Below are positions 6,918 to 13,151 of a stretch of 17,745 nucleotides of DNA, piece by piece. Made by a program: the position numbers and the translations under genes. Each line of letters starts with the position of its first letter. Position 1 is the first letter of the stretch. Location of the stretch: contig JBBSCO010000057.1 of the NCBI GenBank assembly GCA_038250235.1, forward strand, positions 1 through 17,745, written 5' to 3'. The notes beneath the pieces are model-generated. The model saw only the letters and a list, made by a program, of their open reading frames with translations. It had not been told where the DNA came from and did no database searches. The DNA comes from JAAUTS01 sp038250235 (GTDB lineage: Bacteria > Verrucomicrobiota > Verrucomicrobiia > Methylacidiphilales > JAAUTS01).

Positions 6918-8447
6918 ATGAATTTTATCGGCGTAGCCTGCGTCAAAAATGAGGCCGACATTATTGAAACCTTCGTCCGCCACAACCTGGCTTTTCTTGA
7001 CCGTCTCATCGTAGTGGACCACGGCAGCACCGATGATACTCCCAACATCCTCCGATCCCTGCAAAAGGAGGGACTGAGCCTGGATGTCACCCGTGATGAC
7101 AGTCTGGGCAGACTACAGGGAGAAAAGATGACCTCACTCATGCGCCGGGCAGCGGAAGCTGGCGCAGAGTGGGTGGTGCTACTCGATGGAGATGAACTGA
7201 TCAAAACCCATGCTCAAAACCTCCCCCTTCCTCCCAAGAGTGGTCCCGGAGTCCTCAAAGTGGCATGGAATACCTACTGCGCCCGCCCGGATGATGACGC
7301 ATCCGAAACCAATCCCGCCCTCCGCATCCGGCACCGCCTGGCCTCCGAACCTTATGAAAAGGAATCCTTGCATGATCGCAGATTCCAACTCAAATCCATC
7401 GTTAGACGAGACGTGGCCTTGCATCCCGAAACGTTTGTGCTCCAGGGAAACCACCAAGTGCTGCAGGCCGGCACCGAGCTGGACCATACTTTCTGGAACG
7501 GCTGGTCTTTGGCCCATTACTCCCTCCGTTCCCCAGGTCAGTATGCCTCCAAGATTGCCATTGAAGTGCTTCAACATCTGGCCCACGGATCCATGATGGC
7601 TCCGATCGATTCCTTTAACGTCTCCCATCTGGAACAGGTTCGGAAGAGTTTGGATGCGTTTGCAGACACCTTTTACAACCACGTCCCGGTTTACATCGAA
7701 ATCACCCGCCACCCCTTGGACAAAGTCGTGGATCCCCTCCCTTACCGTGGAAGCCCACTCCAATATACCTCCCAGTTCTCGGATTTAGCCCTACTGGTTT
7801 CCAATCTGCTCGGATACTCCGAAAGCCTCGCCCGGGCCTTGAGCCATCGTCCCCCGAAAAAAGATCCAACTTTTGAAGTCACATCACATCTGACCCTTCG
7901 ATCCCTGAATGACCCTTCACGGATTATTTGCTCAACACCCTGCCAACTCCAGGCTTTCCGTCCCGATATCGTGGTCCTTCCCTTGGATGGGTGGGACGGG
8001 GAGGAGGATTTGATTTTGGAAATCGGAGGTCCAGTCGCTTATGTAGAATGCCTCTCTCTCTGTTTCAAACGGCCGGATGGAAGCAGCCTAGAATTGACCG
8101 GAACAGACTTGCGGAATTCTCTTAAGCTCCGCGGCAAAGCCCACTTCGTGTATCATGAATCTTATACTGCTTTTGTAAAGGGCCTCTGCTCAGCGGAATT
8201 ACGCATGCAGTCTCATCCATCCGGCTTGGCGGGAAAATGGAAAGAAGTCGAAATTTCCCTCCGCATTGACAGCGACCCCGCCATAGTGGGACTTCGCTAT
8301 TTCCAACAAGACCCATTCCAGGAGGCCCGCAACCTCCTGCTTCTGGTCGGAAAACTTGAACAAAAAGTCAGCCAACTGGTCACAGTCCGCGGATTCCTCA
8401 GGCATCAATTCAGCTGGATCATGGGATGTATATTCAGCAAAAAGTAA
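6918..8447 (+). CDS. GT2-type glycosyltransferase with unassigned C-terminal domain
   Basis: The 509-residue protein begins with a GT-A domain of the GT2 type. It has VACVKNEADIIETFVRHN (first strand and helix), LIVVDHGSTDDT at about residues 31-42, and the metal and donor-binding D-x-D-type motif LLDGDE near residue 90. This opening matches the glycosyl transferase family 2 variant (Glyco_tranf_2_4) often found in surface-glycan loci. After about residue 300 the sequence leaves the GT-A domain. The last 200 residues contain beta-rich stretches (PDIVVLPLDGWDGEEDLILE) and a helical tail (ARNLLLLVGKLEQKVSQL) and match no domain I can name. No signal peptide is seen, so it should act in the cytoplasm or at the inner membrane. 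It follows a divergent GT4 pseudogene and is convergent with the lolD-like gene. Substrate is unknown. Confidence 0.8.
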   Translation: MNFIGVACVKNEADIIETFVRHNLAFLDRLIVVDHGSTDDTPNILRSLQKEGLSLDVTRDDSLGRLQGEKMTSLMRRAAEAGAEWVVLLDGDELIKTHAQNLPLPPKSGPGVLKVAWNTYCARPDDDASETNPALRIRHRLASEPYEKESLHDRRFQLKSIVRRDVALHPETFVLQGNHQVLQAGTELDHTFWNGWSLAHYSLRSPGQYASKIAIEVLQHLAHGSMMAPIDSFNVSHLEQVRKSLDAFADTFYNHVPVYIEITRHPLDKVVDPLPYRGSPLQYTSQFSDLALLVSNLLGYSESLARALSHRPPKKDPTFEVTSHLTLRSLNDPSRIICSTPCQLQAFRPDIVVLPLDGWDGEEDLILEIGGPVAYVECLSLCFKRPDGSSLELTGTDLRNSLKLRGKAHFVYHESYTAFVKGLCSAELRMQSHPSGLAGKWKEVEISLRIDSDPAIVGLRYFQQDPFQEARNLLLLVGKLEQKVSQLVTVRGFLRHQFSWIMGCIFSKK

Positions 8448-8536
8448 AATTCCAGACCGGCATGTGCAAGCTTTATGAGCACAAGAGCTGTTACCCAAAT
8501 TGAGGAGCTTTCGCACATACACTGCGTTCGGAATTC

Positions 8537-9241
8537 CTAAAGCAAAACCCCGTCCTTCATTTCAAAGGCATGGTCGGAAGCCTCGGAAATCCGGGAGTTA
8601 TGGGTGACGATCAGAAGAGTAAGCCCGGTTTCATGGGCCAACTTCCGCATCATACCGAATACACGCTTGGAGTTTTCTGTGTCCAGGTTTCCCGTAGGCT
8701 CGTCGGCCAATACCAACCGCGGGTGGTTGGCCAATGACCGCGCAATGGCCACACGCTGCTGCTCCCCTCCGGAGAGGTGATCCGCACGCCGATGGAGTTT
8801 GTCTCCCAAGCCCACAAGATCCAGGAGGTGGGCAGCCCTTTCATCCATTTCATCATCGCTCATGATTCCCGCACGGCGCATGGGAATTTTGATGTTGTCC
8901 AGTGCACTAAACTCACGAAGCAGAAAGTGGAATTGAAAGACAAAACCGATTTCAAGGTTTCGTAAATGGGACAATTCCTCATCCCCCAGCCCGGTGGTTT
9001 CGTGTTCCCCGATCCATATCTTCCCCTGCGTTGGCCTGTCCAATAGACCCAATAAGTAAAGAAGGGTACTCTTTCCGCATCCGGAAGGCCCCATGATGGA
9101 ATAGATCATCCCCGGACTCAAGCTGAGCGAAACGTCCTTGAGAACATGAACCCGGCTCTCCTCCGATCCCAGGATCTGGTGCAGTCCCTCGCAACGGATG
9201 GTGAAATTGGAAGGGTCGGAGATTGATGCGGCATTTTCCAT
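8537..9241 (-). CDS. lolD: LolD-type ABC transporter ATPase
   Basis: From the ATG at 9241 this is 234 residues, almost exactly LolD length. It carries Walker A GPSGCGKST (51-59), the Q-loop region FQFHFLLREFSALDN, very close to the FQFHHLLP-FTALEN block that marks LolD, the signature LSGGEQQRVAIARSL, Walker B LVLADEPTGNLD and H-loop VTH. LolD drives release of outer-membrane lipoproteins from the inner membrane with LolC/LolE. The wider MacB/FtsE-like group is an alternative. The open frame extends to a TTG at 9292, but a TATACT -10-like site at 9276-9271 lies between that TTG and the ATG, so I prefer the ATG start. No lolC/E permease gene adjoins it: the neighbours are hemA (divergent) and the GT2 gene (convergent). 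The partner must be elsewhere. Confidence 0.88.
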   Translation of the reverse strand: MENAASISDPSNFTIRCEGLHQILGSEESRVHVLKDVSLSLSPGMIYSIMGPSGCGKSTLLYLLGLLDRPTQGKIWIGEHETTGLGDEELSHLRNLEIGFVFQFHFLLREFSALDNIKIPMRRAGIMSDDEMDERAAHLLDLVGLGDKLHRRADHLSGGEQQRVAIARSLANHPRLVLADEPTGNLDTENSKRVFGMMRKLAHETGLTLLIVTHNSRISEASDHAFEMKDGVLL

Positions 9242-9270
9242 AGTAAAAGGCGAACTCTTCCTTAAAATGG

Positions 9271-9276
9271 AGTATA
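9271..9276 (-). promoter_or_regulatory. -10-like element upstream of lolD-like gene
   Basis: On the minus strand TATACT lies about 30 bases before the ATG at 9241. A weak T-rich -35 (TTTTGT) sits 17 bases further upstream. The match to sigma-70 is good only at the -10. It helps reject the TTG start at 9292. Confidence 0.3.
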
Positions 9277-9355
9277 GTAACCTTGCTTTCAAAACAAAAG
9301 CAGTCCCAAAGCTTAAAAATTATTTACTGATCAATTCACGCTTCAAACAGAACAC

Positions 9356-9383
9356 TTGAAACTCTCCCTCCCGGCCCTATCAT
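9356..9383 (+). promoter_or_regulatory. sigma-70-like promoter for hemA
   Basis: TTGAAA (9356-9361) and TATCAT (9378-9383) are separated by 16 bases, a reasonable housekeeping promoter. The predicted transcription start falls within about ten bases of the hemA ATG at 9396, so the mRNA would have a very short leader or none. That fits the absence of a Shine-Dalgarno site before hemA. Confidence 0.4.
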
Positions 9384-9395
9384 TGATTTTTATTC

Positions 9396-10445
9396 ATGAA
9401 TCTTTACTGCATCGGCATTGACCATCGCTCCATGTCCGTCGACATCCGCGAGCAGCTCTCCTTGGCCGGCGATGATCTCCTCACGATGCTGAAGTTTTTC
9501 TCCCTCCATAAGTCTTTTGAAGAAATGGTTATTCTTTCCACCTGTAACCGGGTGGAATTCTACTTTACCAGCAGCCTGCCTGCCTCCCGCGCCCACAAAG
9601 AACTCCAGGCCAGCGTCGAAGATTTTCTTGAGATCAGTCATTCCGGCCTCGATCACTCCTACACCCACGAAAATAGGGATGCCCTCTCCCATCTCTTCGA
9701 GGTCTGCACAGGGCTCCATTCCATGGTGATTGGTGAAACAGAAATCCTCGGGCAGACCAAGGCCGCTTACCAGATTGCCAAAGACGCCGGTTGTTGCGGC
9801 CCCCTGTTGAACCGTAGTTTTCAAACCGCCTTTTCCGCCGCCAAGGAAGCCCGCACCACCACTAACATTGGAAGGGGCAATGTTTCCGTTGCCTCCGTCG
9901 CTGTCCATACAGCCGAACGTCTTGTAGGCAATCTCTGGGATAAAAAAGTGCTCGTACTCGGCGCCGGGGAAGTCGGAGAAGAAGTCACCAAAGCCCTCGC
10001 CGAAAAAGGAGTCAAAGAAGTCCTTTGCGCCAGCCGCCGAACGGAACGCAGCCTGGGTGTTGCCAGCCCTTACGGAATGCAATCCATTGAGTGGAACCAC
10101 TGGAAAAGCCTGCTTTGTGAAATCGACATCATTGTGGCTTCCACTGCCGCTCCCGACCCCATCCTGAACAAAAAAGATCTGCTGCCTTTCACTCAGCGCC
10201 TCGCTCAACGCCCCATGTTCATTCTCGACCTCGCCGTTCCGCGTGATGTGGATCCCGAAGTCGGCCAGCTCTCCGGAGTCTGCCTCTTCAACGTGGACAA
10301 CCTGAAGGACAATGCCTCCGAAAATCTTTCCTCACGCTGGGGTGAACGCAGCCGTTGCCTCGAAATCCTCCAGCCCTCGGCGGAAAAACTTTACGCCTAT
10401 TTCAAAAACCAGAATCTTCTTAAGGCAAAGACGCCAAGTGTTTAA
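9396..10445 (+). CDS. hemA: glutamyl-tRNA reductase
   Basis: HemA reduces glutamyl-tRNA to glutamate-1-semialdehyde with NADPH, the first committed step of C5-pathway tetrapyrrole synthesis in the cytoplasm. The 349-residue product shows the N-terminal catalytic block with Cys50 in ILSTCNRVEFY, the conserved GLHSMVIGETEILGQ (106-120), and the NADPH-binding GAGEVG (189-194) followed by an ASRR segment. FILDLAVPRDVDPEV and LFNVDNLK mark the end of the Rossmann domain. It is shorter than the roughly 420 residues of enterobacterial HemA, because the C-terminal dimerisation helices are mostly missing. Short forms may be usual in this lineage, but I cannot confirm that here. The last codons (LLKAKTPSV) and the stop lie inside repeat copy A, so the original C-terminus may have been replaced. 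Two ABC exporter genes follow on the same strand. Confidence 0.93.
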   Translation: MNLYCIGIDHRSMSVDIREQLSLAGDDLLTMLKFFSLHKSFEEMVILSTCNRVEFYFTSSLPASRAHKELQASVEDFLEISHSGLDHSYTHENRDALSHLFEVCTGLHSMVIGETEILGQTKAAYQIAKDAGCCGPLLNRSFQTAFSAAKEARTTTNIGRGNVSVASVAVHTAERLVGNLWDKKVLVLGAGEVGEEVTKALAEKGVKEVLCASRRTERSLGVASPYGMQSIEWNHWKSLLCEIDIIVASTAAPDPILNKKDLLPFTQRLAQRPMFILDLAVPRDVDPEVGQLSGVCLFNVDNLKDNASENLSSRWGERSRCLEILQPSAEKLYAYFKNQNLLKAKTPSV

Positions 10446-10542
10446 GACGCAAAAAAACATACCATTTATTCTGCAATTTATTTAATAACAAAAAACCGTT
10501 TTGCTTGTAGCGACATACGCATCACTGCGTCTTTGCGTTAAA
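10420..10542. repeat. inverted-repeat element, copy A (hemA / ABC ATPase gap)
   Basis: The left arm TTAAGGCAAAGACGCCAAG (10420-10438) is nearly the reverse complement of the right arm CTGCGTCTTTGCGTTAAA (10525-10542). Between them is an AT-rich core with TTGTAGCGACAT. The element is about 123 bp. It contains the hemA stop codon and ends eight bases before the ATG at 10550. It has no coding capacity, so it is MITE- or REP-like. It shares arms and layout with copies at 11493-11594 and 15577-15692. Confidence 0.75.
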
Positions 10543-10549
10543 TTCATTT

Positions 10550-11488
10550 ATGACCACCTCTTTCCTTCGCATCCAGAACCTCAGCTATTCCTATGGCGAC
10601 CGCAAAGCCCTGTCCGATTTCTCCCTTGATCTTGAAAAAGGTGAAATCTTCGGATTACTCGGTCCCAATGGCGGAGGAAAAAGCACTCTCTTTAAACTGT
10701 TAAGCACTCTCCGTCCTCTTCAAGAGGGTGAAATCACCCTGGCCGGACTCAGCTATCGCTCAGACCGTCGGGAACTGCGTAACCTGATCGGAACCGTTTT
10801 CCAAAGCCCCGCTCTCGATAAAAAATTAACGGTCCACGAAAATCTCTGGAGCCAAGGGAAACTCTTTGCCATTCCTTCCGCTATCTTGAACGAGCGAATC
10901 GAAGCACTCGCCACGCGCTTCGGCCTGAAAGAACGCTTGAAGGATCCGGCTGAAAAACTATCCGGTGGATTACAGCGCCGCGTGGAAATCGCCAAAGCCC
11001 TGCTTCACGAACCTAAAATCCTCATCATGGACGAACCCAGCACCGGCCTGGATCCAGGCATCCGTCTTGAGCTCTGGGATTTCCTGCAGGAACTTCGCAG
11101 CAAGGAAGGTATGACCATCCTTCTCACAACCCATCTTTTGGAAGAAGCCGAACGCTGTGACCGGATCGCGCTGATCCACGAAGGTAAACTGATCACTGAA
11201 GGGAAACCCTCCCATCTCTGCGAATCCCTGGGCGGCCAGGTGTTAAGCGTTCTGACCGACGACACAGCCGACCTAAGCCTCCTTTTGAAAAATGAACTGG
11301 GAGAAAACCCCAAGATTCTCGGAGGCGAAGTCCGTCTCCGTATTCCCGCGTCCGTCGACCGCACCCGAACCAGCAGTCTTGCCGCCCGACTGGCCGATCA
11401 CACCAGCGTGCAGTCCGTCACCCTTTCCCGCCCCAGCCTGGGCGACCTCTACCTGGAAAAAACGGGACGTAGCTGGTCGGAGAATTAA
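10550..11488 (+). CDS. ABC-2 exporter ATPase (DrrA/CcmA-like)
   Basis: The 312-residue ABC ATPase has Walker A GPNGGGKST (38-46), Q-loop VFQSPALD near 83-90, signature LSGGLQRRVEIAKAL (137-151), Walker B ILIMDEPSTGLDP (157-169) and H-loop TTH (193-195). An extra C-terminal domain of about 90 residues ends in RPSLGDLYLEKTGR, as in DrrA-type drug/antibiotic exporters. With the ABC-2 permease encoded just downstream it should form an inner-membrane exporter whose substrate cannot be read from sequence. The position after hemA raises the possibility of a link to haem or cytochrome maturation, but nothing in the protein shows this. No Shine-Dalgarno site precedes the ATG. The eight bases before it follow directly on the right arm of repeat copy A. 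The stop is followed within five bases by repeat copy B. Confidence 0.9.
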   Translation: MTTSFLRIQNLSYSYGDRKALSDFSLDLEKGEIFGLLGPNGGGKSTLFKLLSTLRPLQEGEITLAGLSYRSDRRELRNLIGTVFQSPALDKKLTVHENLWSQGKLFAIPSAILNERIEALATRFGLKERLKDPAEKLSGGLQRRVEIAKALLHEPKILIMDEPSTGLDPGIRLELWDFLQELRSKEGMTILLTTHLLEEAERCDRIALIHEGKLITEGKPSHLCESLGGQVLSVLTDDTADLSLLLKNELGENPKILGGEVRLRIPASVDRTRTSSLAARLADHTSVQSVTLSRPSLGDLYLEKTGRSWSEN

Positions 11489-11492
11489 AAGT

Positions 11493-11594
11493 ATAACGCC
11501 AAGACGCTAAGATTTTAAGGCGCAAACATCCTTCAAACCTGATTAAAAAATCCTCTTCTTATAGCGACTTTAACCCTTTGCGCCTTTGCGTTAA
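11493..11594. repeat. inverted-repeat element, copy B (ABC ATPase / permease gap)
   Basis: The left arm ATAACGCCAAGACGCTAAG (from 11493) pairs with the right arm TTAACCCTTTGCGCCTTTGC plus GTTAA (about 11570-11594). The core is AT-rich and holds TTATAGCGACTT, the same AGCGAC word in the same place as copy A. The element is about 102 bp and fills nearly the whole gap between two co-directional genes. Its right end lies 16 bases before the permease ATG. Confidence 0.78.
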
Positions 11595-11610
11595 AAATCC
11601 CATCCATTTT

Positions 11611-12411
11611 ATGAGCACCTCCAACTTAGCCGTCGACATCTCCGCCACTAAAAGTCTCCTATGGCGCGAAATCATCCGTTTCCTCCGCCAGCGCAGCCGC
11701 ATCACCGGAGCACTGGCCACCCCCATCATCTTCTGGCTCTTCCTGGGGTTCGGAGTCGGTCAATCTTTTCAGGACAGCTCGCTCCCGGGTACGATCAATT
11801 ACATTGAATACTTTTTCCCTGGAACCATTGTGATGATCATTCTTTTCACCGCCATTTTTTCGACCATTTCCATCATCGAAGATCGGCGTGAAGGATTCCT
11901 GCAGGGCGTTCTGGTGGCTCCTGTTTCACGCGGCAGTATTGTTCTGGGTAAAGTTTTGGGCGGCGCCGTTCTCGCTACTGGCCAGGCCTGGCTGGTTTGT
12001 CTGGTGGCGCCTTTCGCCGGGCTTCATGTGGGAATGGAAGGGATTCTTAAAATTCTGATCCTCGTTCCCCTGCTTTCCATCATGCTGACCTCCTTGGGCT
12101 ATCTCATCGCCTGGCCCCTGGATTCCACCCACGGTTTTCATGCCATCATGAACATCTTTTTGATTCCCCTGTGGCTGCTGTCAGGCGCGCTCTTCAGCGT
12201 TCAGGGAGCCCAGGGCCTGATCGCCTGGCTCATGCATGTCAATCCCCTGACCTACGGCCTCGCTGCCATGCGATACACGCTTTATCCTGCGAATTCACCA
12301 TGGCTGGGAGCCCTTCCCAATGAAGGATTTTGTTACATCGTAACTTTGATCACCACAGCCCTCCTGTTAAGCCTGTGTTTTGTGGTCACACTCCGTGAAC
12401 GGAAAGCCTGA
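11611..12411 (+). CDS. ABC-2 type exporter permease (DrrB-like)
   Basis: This 266-residue membrane protein is the partner of the ATPase encoded upstream. The N-terminus is cytoplasmic (LLWREIIRFLRQRSR). About six membrane segments follow, including ATPIIFWLFLGFGVGQ, YFFPGTIVMIILFTAIFSTI, LILVPLLSIMLTSLGYLIAW, AIMNIFLIPLWLLSGALFSV and YIVTLITTALLLSLCFVVTL. The block EDRREGFLQGVLVAPVSRGS and the MHVNPLTYGLAAMRY motif are typical of ABC-2 drug and antibiotic exporters. The open frame extends back to a TTG at 11578, but those eleven codons lie in the right arm of repeat copy B, so I take the ATG at 11611. No ribosome-binding site is evident. With the ATPase it should act as an inner-membrane efflux pump of unknown substrate. 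Confidence 0.9.
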   Translation: MSTSNLAVDISATKSLLWREIIRFLRQRSRITGALATPIIFWLFLGFGVGQSFQDSSLPGTINYIEYFFPGTIVMIILFTAIFSTISIIEDRREGFLQGVLVAPVSRGSIVLGKVLGGAVLATGQAWLVCLVAPFAGLHVGMEGILKILILVPLLSIMLTSLGYLIAWPLDSTHGFHAIMNIFLIPLWLLSGALFSVQGAQGLIAWLMHVNPLTYGLAAMRYTLYPANSPWLGALPNEGFCYIVTLITTALLLSLCFVVTLRERKA

Positions 12412-12454
12412 TGCGACAGTTTGAAAGCATCTTAAATGATTCTATGGTGAATTC

Positions 12455-12722
12455 ATGAGAGCCACGTTCACCTTCGACCCTGACAACCAGTAGCTTATAC
12501 GCCGGGAAATGGCTTTGAAACGCAGAAGCTTTAAGCAGGTCTTGAACGAGGCTATTTGCCGAAGTCTTCATTCTCATTCAAGTGTGGCACTCCCAGCTAC
12601 CTACAAAACCCCCTTTTCCATTCAGGATATCAAGCGGGAGTTGATCGCCAACGCTTACAACAACCGGCCGACGACTTTGAAATGGACGCATTTCTCTCCC
12701 TACGTGGAAACGATAAGAAATG
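12455..12722 (+). pseudogene. vapB: broken VapB-like antitoxin
   Basis: From the ATG at 12455 the reading is MRATFTFDPDNQ, then a TAG at 12491-12493, then in the same frame MALKRRSFKQVLNEAICRSL. This matches the start of VapB antitoxins of the ribbon-helix-helix type (MRTTLTLDDD, then SFKQVVNEAL). After a frameshift around 12560-12600 the neighbouring frame continues with GVDRQRLQQPADDFEMDAFL, which resembles the toxin-binding tail (GIDLDRLNQLADELEDEAFL) of this family. The frame then runs past the toxin start without a stop. In an intact pair it would probably have ended as an ATGA overlap there. One nonsense codon plus one frameshift make it non-functional. GGTGA at 12446-12450 is a possible ribosome-binding site. 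The pair with the toxin remnant is in canonical antitoxin-first order. Confidence 0.7.
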
Positions 12723-13151
12723 CTCATTCCGGCTGCCAACCTCACCCTTTACGCTGACAACGAAGCAGGTCCGGCTCATGCCGCCTCGTTTCAATGATGG
12801 GAAAGATTATTAAACGGAGCCGAACCGGTTGAGATTCCCCACGCCGTCATTAGGGCCTTTCTTCGGCTTTCCACTTCAAAACGAATTTTGGTGCAACCAC
12901 TGACCGCAGACGAGAGCGCCAAATGTATCGAATTCTGGTTCACACGTCCGCAAGTGCGACTGATCGAAACTTCCCATACCCACCAGGCCAGCTTTTTACA
13001 AATGATACGAAAAACAGATGCGGCCGGAAATCTGACAGCGGATGCCCACATCGCAGTCTTGTCACTTGAATATCACGTAGAAATCCACACAGCGGATCCT
13101 GGTGTTGCCCGTTTTCTTGGAATCCGCTGGCGAATTCCACTCAATAACTGA
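12720..13151 (+). pseudogene. vapC: broken VapC-like PIN-domain toxin
   Basis: Starting at ATG 12720, 143 codons read as a single PIN-domain protein with one internal TGA at 12795-12797 (codon 26). Recognisable parts are NLTLYADNE near the start, WERLLNG, VIRAFLRLST, ILVQPLTADESAKCIEFW, AGNLTADAHIAVLSLEY, and TADPGVARFLGIRWRIPL at the end. These fit the VapC subfamily in which DAHLAAL and a T-x-D-x-x-x-ARF block close the active site. VapC toxins are Mg-dependent ribonucleases. The first catalytic aspartate (normally D-A/V-N after MLIP or similar) reads alanine here (PAAN), so the active site is also damaged. The last 11 bases overlap the 3' end of the convergent TpsB gene. An ATG-less downstream piece (from about 12888) remains open but is unlikely to be active. 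Confidence 0.8.

Noticed and set aside
6749..7204. Minus-strand open frame of 151 codons
   Set aside because: Its first part is antisense to the GT2 gene and only its end belongs to the GT4 pseudogene, so it is a chance fusion of the two.
8462..8480. Possible terminator between the convergent GT2 and lolD-like genes
   Set aside because: Only a 5-bp stem (TGTGC / GCACA) with an 11-base loop and no T-tract; too weak to call.
9242..9292. TTG start adding 17 residues to the LolD-like protein
   Set aside because: A -10-like TATACT lies between the TTG and the ATG, and the ATG gives the usual LolD length.
9390..10208. Minus-strand open frame of 272 codons
   Set aside because: Antisense shadow of hemA; glycine- and phenylalanine-rich reading typical of reverse-strand artefacts.
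11578..11610. TTG start adding 11 residues to the ABC-2 permease
   Set aside because: Those codons are in the right arm and flank of repeat copy B, and the ATG at 11611 gives a normal N-terminus.
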